DNA from: SKVR01 sp964589855
Lineage (GTDB): Bacteria > Bacteroidota > Bacteroidia > Bacteroidales > UBA7960
Reading direction: 5' to 3'
DNA: 13,076 bases
Assembly: GCA_964589855.1 (NCBI GenBank)
Contig: CAZPVB010000105.1
Location: 1-13,076, forward strand
In this document: positions 1-5,973 of the stretch, piece after piece
How positions within the stretch are numbered: the first letter of the stretch is position 1
Layout: the number at the start of each line of letters is the position of its first letter
Program-made: the position numbers and the translations under genes
The notes under the pieces: model-generated
What the model was told of the DNA's origin: nothing
Seen by the model: only the letters and a program-made list of their open reading frames with translations
Database searches by the model: none

Positions 1-415
1 CATATTGAAAAGCCAATCCGTCATCAAACAAACGGAAACTGATAAGCATTTCCTGTTGCTGCTCATTGGAGAATTTTAATTGCTTCTCATTCCATGAAAT
101 CTGATTTTCAACACGTTTACCTGTAAAAAGGGTATAATTGTCTTTGCGGTTGAGATATTCAGTTTCGGATATCATGGACAGATCACTTACAAAAGAGGCT
201 TCATAAAATTCCATTCCCATGGGAGATTCCTCAATAACGCTTCGTTCTCCATTTTTCAAATGATACCATATCTCGCCTGATTCGGTCAGTCTTACACTTA
301 ATTTCAGCTCCCCGGAAGGAGAAGACAGCTCCCATTGATTAGAGGATTGTTCGGAGCAGGAAGATAAAACCATAAAAATGCCAATGAATACTGTAAATAA
401 TACGGATCGCCTCAT
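1..415 (-). CDS. GH97-family glycoside hydrolase lipoprotein, N-terminal part (cut by left window edge)
   Basis: The first 138 codons of a minus-strand gene are visible, starting at the ATG at 415-413. The N terminus is a lipoprotein signal: a basic start (MRR), a hydrophobic stretch to about residue 17, and a lipobox LSSC with Cys20 as the likely lipidated residue. The mature part begins with a pattern typical of the GH97 N-terminal beta-sandwich domain: SPSGELKLSV near residues 33-42, a segment with WYHLKNGE and SPMGMEF, and the strong motif FRLFDDGLAFQY at the edge. GH97 enzymes are exo-acting alpha-glucosidases or alpha-galactosidases (SusB-like) that cleave oligosaccharides, usually in the periplasm, and commonly belong to polysaccharide-utilization loci. 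The catalytic barrel lies outside the window, so retaining or inverting mechanism and substrate cannot be told. Family assignment is fairly secure; substrate is unknown. Confidence 0.82.
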   Translation of the reverse strand, partial: MRRSVLFTVFIGIFMVLSSCSEQSSNQWELSSPSGELKLSVRLTESGEIWYHLKNGERSVIEESPMGMEFYEASFVSDLSMISETEYLNRKDNYTLFTGKRVENQISWNEKQLKFSNEQQQEMLISFRLFDDGLAFQY

Positions 416-1253
416 TATATTTTCACTTTTTTTTCAATTACAAAATGCCGTTGCAAATATATTACTTTTGGGGTATTATTTTGCATTTGAAAAGAAATTT
501 AATGAGAAAAGATGGAAGAAAAAACCAACGCTATGTTAACAACTATTTATTCGGCAAAATTATTTAACAAAAAATACCATTGGATTTCATAATTATTCTA
601 AATTTAATTCAAATGCAGATTGGGAATTATCATTGCCCAACTTCCTATAAATCTTTCTCACCTGAATGTTTATTAAAAACTCCTGTCCTGAAATATCATT
701 AAAATACTGTTTTTATGATTATTAAAAAATAATTCTTTCTTTTAAATTATCATCCTGAAATTTCATAACGATAATCTAAATCCATCAAGATTTTCCTTAT
801 TTGAAATGTAAAAGGCAATGTTTATGAAACATTTTTAATATATTTATTTAATTCGAATTTTTATATTTAGTGGGGTTTTTCTGAGTATATTTTTGCTGAA
901 AGCGCCTTTAACTCTGTTTATCAATTGCTTATAATTACTACAAATAAACAATAAAAAAGAAAAGAAAAACAGATAAAATGGATCTTCAGGCAAAAAGTAC
1001 GTCCATTACAATATTTATCATTACTTTCGTAAAGCAGAATATAATTAACTTTTGGGCGCTAATGCCGCAAGGAGTTCGTTTCAAGGAAAAAACCGGCAGC
1101 AGATCATAAGCGAATAAACCAATGAACAAAGATTTTAATTTTCAATGCTAAAAACAAAAAATGCAGGGTATGCCATGGGTTTTATCCATACCCAATCGTA
1201 AGATAAAGCATTTGTAAGCAATCAGATTCATCAATTGCGTGAATTTGGATCAT
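416..1253. other. AT-rich intergenic gap without a recognisable gene
   Basis: This stretch separates the divergent GH97 and pcm genes. It is very AT-rich with many homopolymer runs, and I see no open frame with protein-like composition. It holds the GH97 -7 element and, abutting it on the plus strand, a second match (TACTTTTG, 463-470) that could be chance. A short inverted repeat, GGGTATG at 1166-1172 with CATACCC at 1187-1193, lies near the right end; it has no convincing T-tract on the plus strand. The more GC-rich island around 1055-1110 does not resemble anything I recognise. Confidence 0.5.
454..461 (-). promoter_or_regulatory. Bacteroidota -7 promoter element for the GH97 gene
   Basis: On the minus strand this reads TATATTTG, a perfect match to the Bacteroidota primary-sigma -7 consensus TAnnTTTG, 38 bases before the GH97 ATG. 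No clear -33 TTTG was seen. The position supports the call more than the match alone, because such 8-mers also occur by chance in AT-rich DNA. Confidence 0.5.
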
Positions 1254-1261
1254 TACATTTG
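1254..1261 (+). promoter_or_regulatory. Bacteroidota -7 promoter element for pcm
   Basis: The sequence TACATTTG is a perfect match to TAnnTTTG, 37 bases before the ATG at 1299. If it is the promoter, transcription starts near 1267, downstream of the alternative in-frame ATG at 1239. It therefore favours the shorter pcm start. A possible ATTG at 1234-1237 is closer than the usual -33 spacing. Confidence 0.45.
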
Positions 1262-1298
1262 TTTTCCTTCTGCATTTACAAATATTATTGTAACCATC

Positions 1299-1940
1299 AT
1301 GATTGATGACTATCGCCACAAAGGAATGCGCAAAAAACTGGTAGATTCGATCAGGGAAAAGGGCATCAAAGATGAAAATGTTTTGGAGAGCATTCAGAGC
1401 ATACCCCGTCATTTTTTTCTGGATTCCTCTTTTACCGAGATTGCTTACCAGGACAAACCTTTCCCTATTGGTAGCGGACAAACCATCAGTCAGCCCTATA
1501 CAGTAGCCTTTCAGAGCGAACTGATGGAAATCAACAAGGGCGACAAGGTACTGGAGATCGGAACAGGCAGCGGCTACCAGGCATGTGTGCTTTTGGCCAT
1601 GGGAGCCAAGGTATACAGTATTGAAAGGCATCGGTCATTATATTTAAAAACCAAATCATTGTTATCTTCCATGGGATATTTTCCCAAATTGTTTTACGGT
1701 GATGGATATGAAGGATTGCCTTCCTATGCACCCTTTGATAAAATACTGGTTACAGCTGGAGCACCTTTTGTACCCAATGCACTGCTGCAGCAACTAAAAG
1801 AAGGGGGGTTTATGATCATACCACTCGGAAAAGGAAATAGCCAGGTAATGACAAAAATCATCAAACTAAATGATAACGATTTTCAGAAAATAGAATATGG
1901 GAATTTCCGTTTTGTTCCCTTATTAAATAAAAAAGCATAA
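1299..1940 (+). CDS. pcm: Protein-L-isoaspartate O-methyltransferase
   Basis: This enzyme uses S-adenosylmethionine to methylate abnormal L-isoaspartyl residues in damaged proteins, the first step in restoring normal aspartate; it acts in the cytoplasm. The 213-residue product has the family signatures in order: PIGSGQTISQPYTVA (56-70), which contributes to substrate recognition; the SAM-binding motif VLEIGTGSGYQA (84-95); an acidic strand end SIER (107-110); GDGYEGLP (134-141); FDKILVTAGAP (146-156); and a C-terminal FRFVPL (203-208). Length and start context, MIDDYRHKGMRKKLV, match other Bacteroidota Pcm proteins. An in-frame ATG at 1239 would add 20 residues unlike the family and would lie upstream of the putative promoter at 1254-1261, so 1299 is preferred. 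It appears monocistronic: the next gene begins 119 bases later behind its own -7 element. Confidence 0.93.
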   Translation: MIDDYRHKGMRKKLVDSIREKGIKDENVLESIQSIPRHFFLDSSFTEIAYQDKPFPIGSGQTISQPYTVAFQSELMEINKGDKVLEIGTGSGYQACVLLAMGAKVYSIERHRSLYLKTKSLLSSMGYFPKLFYGDGYEGLPSYAPFDKILVTAGAPFVPNALLQQLKEGGFMIIPLGKGNSQVMTKIIKLNDNDFQKIEYGNFRFVPLLNKKA

Positions 1941-2000
1941 ATACTTTATGTAAACAGGTGAATTTAGTACACAAATGATATGATATTTAAAATAAAGCAT

Positions 2001-2008
2001 TAAATTTG
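2001..2008 (+). promoter_or_regulatory. Bacteroidota -7 promoter element for the siaB-siaC unit
   Basis: The sequence TAAATTTG is a perfect TAnnTTTG match, 51 bases before the siaB-like ATG. The predicted leader is about 45 bases and AT-rich. No obvious -33 TTTG was found, so this rests on the match and its position. Confidence 0.5.
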
Positions 2009-2059
2009 CATAAAACGTGCAGAATGATAAACATTTTTGACTGTTAAACATTAACTATA

Positions 2060-2620
2060 ATGCATAAAACAATTGATGAATTGCTGCAAACAGAATTCAT
2101 TAAAAATATAGGAGGCAGAACAATTCTATCTTTTAGTGGTGTTGTTTCGCAGGATTCTATAGTTGGGTTGGGCGAAGCCCTCAGAAGTGAATTGCATTTT
2201 GCACATCCGCTGAATGTTGTAAACAAAGTATTTGCCATATATGTAGAGATGGCGCAAAACATTCTGCATTATAGTGTCGAAAGAATTGAAACCAATGGAA
2301 AATCTATCGGTATTGGTTCTGTTGTTATCATTGTAACTGAGAACGCATACCATATCGTGACCATTAACAAGGTGACTGCCGATCAGAGAATTATTCTGGA
2401 GAAGAGATGCAGTACAATCAATAAATTAACTGACAATGAGTTAAAGGATTTCTACCTGAGAAAAAGGAGAAAGATCATGGAATCTGAAAGCGCTGGTGCA
2501 GGACTGGGTTTGATAGACATGGTGAGAAGAGCAGGATCACCCATTGAGTACGACTTTGAAAAACTAAACGATAATCATTCTTTTTTTTACGTAAGCTCAA
2601 AAATTTTAATTGAAAAATAA
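2060..2620 (+). CDS. siaB: SiaB family protein kinase (GHKL-type ATP-binding fold)
   Basis: The 186-residue protein resembles SiaB, the kinase that in Pseudomonas aeruginosa phosphorylates the switch protein SiaC on threonine. Visible support is a GHKL-type N-box, EMAQNILHYS (63-72, with Glu63 and Asn67), a conserved KVTADQ stretch (104-109), and a G2-type glycine loop GAGLGLIDMVRRAG (146-159). There is no phosphoacceptor His domain and no membrane segment, so it is a soluble cytoplasmic kinase rather than a sensor histidine kinase. It leads a tight unit: the SiaC-like gene starts 8 bases after its stop. The match of both neighbours to the Sia pair makes the family call much firmer than the sequence alone. 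An anti-sigma-factor-type GHKL kinase would be the alternative. The upstream signal it responds to is not apparent from the window. Confidence 0.82.
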   Translation: MHKTIDELLQTEFIKNIGGRTILSFSGVVSQDSIVGLGEALRSELHFAHPLNVVNKVFAIYVEMAQNILHYSVERIETNGKSIGIGSVVIIVTENAYHIVTINKVTADQRIILEKRCSTINKLTDNELKDFYLRKRRKIMESESAGAGLGLIDMVRRAGSPIEYDFEKLNDNHSFFYVSSKILIEK

Positions 2621-2628
2621 GTACCGCT

Positions 2629-3012
2629 ATGGAGAATTTAAAAATTGAAAGTACTAAATACACGCCTGAAGTTAAAGCAGCGGCAGAGAAAAAAGAGATT
2701 AAATTTTATGGATCGAGCTATCCGGAGAATGCCAATGAATTTTACAAACCTATTTATCAATGGGTAAGAGATTATTTTGACGAAGGAAATGACAATCTTA
2801 CCGTAAACTTCTATATTTATTATTTCAATACCAGTACATCTAAATGCTTCATGAATTTATTGGAGATCATTGAAACTTACACAAAAAAAGGACGTAATAT
2901 AAAAGTGAACTGGCACTACAGTGAAGATGACGACGATAGCCTTGACAATGGCGAAAAACTCTTCATGGAGATGTCGATCGATTATGAGTTGATTCCTGTA
3001 AAAAAAATTTAA
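2629..3012 (+). CDS. siaC: SiaC family regulatory phosphoprotein (DUF1987)
   Basis: This 127-residue soluble protein matches the DUF1987/SiaC family: an N-terminal strand segment with ESTKYTPEV (7-15), a middle EIKFYGSSYPEN (23-34), and the diagnostic YYFNTSTSKCFMNLLE (64-79). In P. aeruginosa SiaC the residue phosphorylated by SiaB is Thr68; here Thr68 sits in the FNTS motif at the same number. In that system unphosphorylated SiaC binds and activates the diguanylate cyclase SiaD, while the PP2C-type phosphatase SiaA removes the phosphate. A very acidic stretch, EDDDDSLDNGE, at 99-109 is a local feature. It is co-transcribed with the kinase (8-base gap) and followed 26 bases later by a helical protein that could be its binding partner. 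Family identity is strong; the output it controls is inference. Confidence 0.87.
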   Translation: MENLKIESTKYTPEVKAAAEKKEIKFYGSSYPENANEFYKPIYQWVRDYFDEGNDNLTVNFYIYYFNTSTSKCFMNLLEIIETYTKKGRNIKVNWHYSEDDDDSLDNGEKLFMEMSIDYELIPVKKI

Positions 3013-3038
3013 TATAATTAATCTGTTTGGAAAAAAAG

Positions 3039-3362
3039 ATGGACGGGAACAAAAAAATGGAAAGTATCCGCGAGATATTCGAGAAAGAATATCAGAATAT
3101 CGAAAACCATAAAGGTTTCTCGGGTAATGAGGATATGCCATTGGAAGAAATAAAAAAAAATTACAAAGAACTGATCTACGAATACGAATTGCTGCTCAGA
3201 GATGCAGTAAAACTTACCCATATTAGCGATGTAACCCAGAATAAGTTATTGAGAGCAAAAGAAAAAATTGAAAAACTCAATGATAAGCTAACCGAATCAG
3301 AAAAAAACGTAAGAGAACTAAATACGATACTTATGTTTTACATAAAATCTACCGATAAATAA
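3039..3362 (+). CDS. Small coiled-coil protein, third gene of the Sia-like unit
   Basis: This 107-residue protein has no recognisable catalytic domain. Residues 1-30 are polar, and about 35-97 are almost entirely helical and charged, with heptad-like hydrophobic spacing. The central stretch LLRDAVKLTHISDVTQNKL (52-70), followed by LRAKEKIEKLNDKL (71-84), resembles the helical linker that, as I recall it, often precedes GGDEF, cyclase, PP2C or kinase output domains in bacterial signalling proteins. Here the gene stops after the linker. It follows the SiaC-like gene by 26 bases, pointing to one transcript. The ATG at 3039 is preceded by GGAAAAAAAG, the best RBS-like sequence in the unit; a TTG at 3027 or an ATG at 3057 are alternatives. 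I infer that it may be a partner or target of the SiaC-like protein; no function is established by sequence alone. Confidence 0.75.
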   Translation: MDGNKKMESIREIFEKEYQNIENHKGFSGNEDMPLEEIKKNYKELIYEYELLLRDAVKLTHISDVTQNKLLRAKEKIEKLNDKLTESEKNVRELNTILMFYIKSTDK

Positions 3363-3394
3363 TCATCAGTCTGTTGTTTAAACCAACACTTCTG

Positions 3395-4609
3395 CTAATA
3401 GCGTTTTTCCATCGCATCCCGTAAACCATTTCCTACCAGCATAAACGACATTACCAGCAGCATGATTGCCAATCCTGGAATAATAGCAAGAAAAGCTTTA
3501 TCTAAAATAATATACCCGTAATTTTCCCGTATCATACTGCCCCATGAAGGCATGGGAGGTTGTACACCCACCCCCAGAAAGCTTAAACCTGCCTCAATTA
3601 AAATAGCGGATGCGAAATTAGCCGCCGATATAACGATCACCGGCCCCATAATATTAGGAATTATATGCTTTAAAATAATTCTGGAAGAAGTTAATCCCAG
3701 TGCTTTTCCCGCTTCAACAAATTCATTTTCGCGCACACTGATGATCTGCCCCCTTACGATACGTGCCACATCTACCCACATGGTAAGCCCCACGGCAATA
3801 AATATTTGCCAGAATCCTTTTCCCAAAGCAAACGTGATGGCAATAACAAGTAATAAGGTGGGAATAGACCAAACCACATTGATCAGCCAAACAATAAAAG
3901 CATCAGTTTTACCCCTGTAAAAACCCGCCAGGCTCCCCAGCACCATTCCTACCAACAAGGCAATGGTAATGGCAATGAACCCAACAGAAAGCGATATGCG
4001 GGCACCAATGATTAATTGGCTCAACATATCTCTGCCAAACCTGTCGGTACCCAACCAAAAGGTTTTTTCCACAAGATATTGCTGTTCAATCTTTGAACGG
4101 GCGTGAGCAAGCGTGAGCGTATCGGTAGCAAGACCCTCAAAATAGTTGACAATAACATCCTGTGTTACCCTTGCTGAATCCGAAGGAAATAATACATCTG
4201 CTAAGGCAAAGGAAGCAATCACGCCCGGAGTCTGCGGATCCTCTTTGTAATACTCTACCACAATGCTATCGGCAGAAAAACTGTGGGCTGATATGGCTAA
4301 CCATTCATGGAGACTGGTCTTTCCGAACAGCATCACAGAAAACCATGATTGCTTCTCAGGTTGTTGTATATCCATCCTTTTTTTAAGAAAGGTAGTGGAA
4401 AAGCCGGGATTCATGGTGGCAATGGACAAATTCTGCCGGTTGGACATGGGAGTAGGATCGGGTGCTACGATGTAACCCAAAAAAGCGATCACCACAAAAA
4501 GCAAAATCCATAGCAAGGCAAAAAAGGCGCTGTAATTTTTTCGGAACTTTCTCCAGGCAATTTTTCCTGGCGATCGTCCTGTGTTGGTTTTGGTTTTGCG
4601 AAAAAACAT
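3395..4609 (-). CDS. ABC transporter permease, OppC/DppC family, with large periplasmic insertion
   Basis: The 404-residue protein is an inner-membrane permease of the peptide/nickel (Opp/Dpp) importer class. TM1 spans about 27-49. The family motif GTDRFGRDMLSQ is at 187-198 and is followed by at least four further hydrophobic segments (about 205-230, 238-262, 267-282 and 320-345) and a last one at 375-394. The EAA loop that docks the ATPase is clear: EAGKALGLTSSRIILKH (299-315). The C terminus GLRDAMEKRY is typical. In most OppC proteins the GTD..GRD motif comes about 35-50 residues after TM1; here about 135 residues intervene, predicted periplasmic and rich in polar residues. No OppB, ATPase or binding protein lies beside it, so partners must be encoded elsewhere. 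It converges on the Sia-like unit with a 32-base gap. Substrate cannot be told. Confidence 0.9.
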   Translation of the reverse strand: MFFRKTKTNTGRSPGKIAWRKFRKNYSAFFALLWILLFVVIAFLGYIVAPDPTPMSNRQNLSIATMNPGFSTTFLKKRMDIQQPEKQSWFSVMLFGKTSLHEWLAISAHSFSADSIVVEYYKEDPQTPGVIASFALADVLFPSDSARVTQDVIVNYFEGLATDTLTLAHARSKIEQQYLVEKTFWLGTDRFGRDMLSQLIIGARISLSVGFIAITIALLVGMVLGSLAGFYRGKTDAFIVWLINVVWSIPTLLLVIAITFALGKGFWQIFIAVGLTMWVDVARIVRGQIISVRENEFVEAGKALGLTSSRIILKHIIPNIMGPVIVISAANFASAILIEAGLSFLGVGVQPPMPSWGSMIRENYGYIILDKAFLAIIPGLAIMLLVMSFMLVGNGLRDAMEKRY

Positions 4610-4667
4610 CAGATCATATTTAAAACTGCAAGTGCATATTGAAATTGAAAGCTTGTTGCATGGGGGT

Positions 4668-4696
4668 TAAATCTACTACATTTTTTTGAGATCAAA
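4668..4696 (-). promoter_or_regulatory. Possible promoter for the OppC-type permease
   Basis: On the minus strand TAGATTTA (4675-4668) matches seven of eight positions of the pattern TAnnTTTG, and a TTTG (4696-4693) lies 17 bases upstream as a possible -33 element. It is about 58 bases before the permease ATG. The imperfect match and slightly short spacing keep this tentative. Confidence 0.25.
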
Positions 4697-5229
4697 GGCT
4701 TTTTTGAAAATAATTTGGTTATAAACGCTCTCTTTCAACCTCCCGGAGCGTATTCAACCTGTCAATGGGTTTACAGGAAATAAACTCCCCACTTATCTCT
4801 CGCCACCTACCACTTATCACTCATTACCCATCTAAACTTTTAAAATTTTTGATACTTACAAGACAATACTGAAAATAAAAATCAAACAAAAGCTTTAATG
4901 ATTGTGTTGGATTCTTTAATTTTACACCAAAAAACAACGTTCATTGAGAGAAATACAGGATTTAGTAAATTTTGCGATGTACGCAGGAAAACACCAACGA
5001 TTCAGTTGAACTTGCCATCAAAACAGTTGTTCCAATAAACTCATGTCAGGGCATTTGCGAAATTAATCCCATCTGGAAAGACAGAAAAAGCAAATGTCCC
5101 TTGTGCTGAACATAATTTACGGATAAACGTGCACTAAGATGTCAAAAAAATACGTTACAACCTGATGTATTTTTATTTTAACTGACATGCGAACTGCACC
5201 CAAATAATGAACAAGCAAATTAAAAAGAT
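4697..5229. other. Intergenic gap with an inverted repeat and low-complexity stretch
   Basis: No gene is recognisable between the divergent permease and thioredoxin-like genes. An inverted repeat is visible: GGGCATTTGC at 5049-5058 and GCAAATGTCCC at 5090-5100, a 10-pair stem with one bulged T around a 31-base loop. It lacks a following T-tract, so it is not a standard terminator. Around 4795-4830 is a C/A/T-rich stretch with ACTTATC- and ACTCATTAC-like short repeats. Neither resembles a riboswitch or RNA family I can name. Confidence 0.4.
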
Positions 5230-5237
5230 TATATCTG
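5230..5237 (+). promoter_or_regulatory. Possible -7 element for the thioredoxin-like gene
   Basis: The sequence TATATCTG differs from TAnnTTTG at one position and lies 65 bases before the ATG at 5303. It is inside the longer in-frame reading that begins at 5207, so if real it supports the shorter start. Confidence 0.25.
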
Positions 5238-5302
5238 TCAGTTTTTGTCAAATATTAATACGAATCAATAAAGTTTCATTCAATCATAAAACAACACATC
5301 TT

Positions 5303-5851
5303 ATGAACACATTACGCATAGCAATTTCAATTTTCACATTCTTATTTTTACTTTCGAATTCAACCGATGCTTCCGGTGATGATGCAAAAGTTAATTGGGT
5401 AAGCATGGAAGAGGCAGTTGCCCTGGCGGAAGAAAACCCGAAAAAAATATTTGTAGACATTTACACCGATTGGTGTGGATGGTGCAAAAGAATGGACGCC
5501 AATACTTTTTCTCATCCGGACATTGCCAGTTATATCAATGAAAACTTTTATGCAGTAAAACTGAATGCTGAGCAAAGCGAACCCATTGTATTCAGAGGCA
5601 CTGAATATGTTAACGAAAATCCGGGAGAAAAAAGGTCTTCGCACAATTTTGCTGTTGCGCTGCTGCAAGGTCGCATGAGTTATCCCTCAGTGGCATTTTT
5701 TGATGAAGAACTGAATCTCATCACCGCTATACCGGGTTACAGAGAACCCAAAGATTTTGAACCCATCCTTGTTTTTTTCAGTGAAGATGTGTTCTTAACC
5801 CAACCCAATCTGGATGAGTATATCAATGATTTTTCCGGAAGTATAAAGTAA
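5303..5851 (+). CDS. Exported thioredoxin-like protein with WCGWC active site
   Basis: The 182-residue product begins with an N-terminal export signal (MNTLRIAISIFTFLFLLSNS, cleavage probably near residue 20-24). It then carries a thioredoxin-fold domain: FVDIYTDWCGWCKRMDANTF (50-69) with a redox pair Cys58-Gly-Trp-Cys61, and a SYPSV segment (126-130) giving the expected cis-proline at Pro128. The CGWC centre and the following KRM belong to the thioredoxin_7/DUF255-like group, also described as thioredoxin-fold or DUF255 proteins, that reduces or isomerises disulphides in the periplasm; the client is unknown. Compared with plain thioredoxin there is an insertion at about 95-115 (RGTEYVNENPGEKRSSHNF). 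An in-frame ATG at 5207 would place 32 extra residues before the signal sequence, so 5303 is preferred. It appears monocistronic and converges on mutS2. Fold is secure; role is not. Confidence 0.85.
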   Translation: MNTLRIAISIFTFLFLLSNSTDASGDDAKVNWVSMEEAVALAEENPKKIFVDIYTDWCGWCKRMDANTFSHPDIASYINENFYAVKLNAEQSEPIVFRGTEYVNENPGEKRSSHNFAVALLQGRMSYPSVAFFDEELNLITAIPGYREPKDFEPILVFFSEDVFLTQPNLDEYINDFSGSIK

Positions 5852-5973
5852 AAGATCTGATCCAGTGTAATTTTTCACCATGGTTGTCCGGTAAAATGAC
5901 AAGATTGATATTCAGAAACCACTTCGAGGGTTTTCGACCGCTCAAAGGGCTTTTACACCCGACTCATACATTA

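Noticed and set aside
463..470. TACTTTTG as a plus-strand promoter driving a small RNA in the 416-1253 gap
   Set aside because: Such matches are expected by chance in DNA this AT-rich, and no gene, terminator or structured element follows within a sensible distance.
1166..1193. Inverted repeat GGGTATG/CATACCC upstream of pcm as a riboswitch or operator
   Set aside because: Only seven pairs with a 14-base loop; it lies upstream of the putative pcm promoter and has no resemblance to a known RNA family.
1182..1731. Open frames on the minus strand opposite pcm
   Set aside because: They lie fully opposite or in other frames of a clearly conserved gene and have no recognisable motifs.
3372..3388. 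Short inverted repeat (TGTTG with CAACA around TTTAAAC) between the Sia-like unit and the permease gene as a bidirectional terminator
   Set aside because: The stem is only five base pairs, AT-rich, and lacks a T-tract on either strand.
4795..4835. ACTTATC/ACTCATTAC-like stretch as a tandem repeat
   Set aside because: The short similarities are irregular and too few to define a repeat unit; probably low-complexity sequence.
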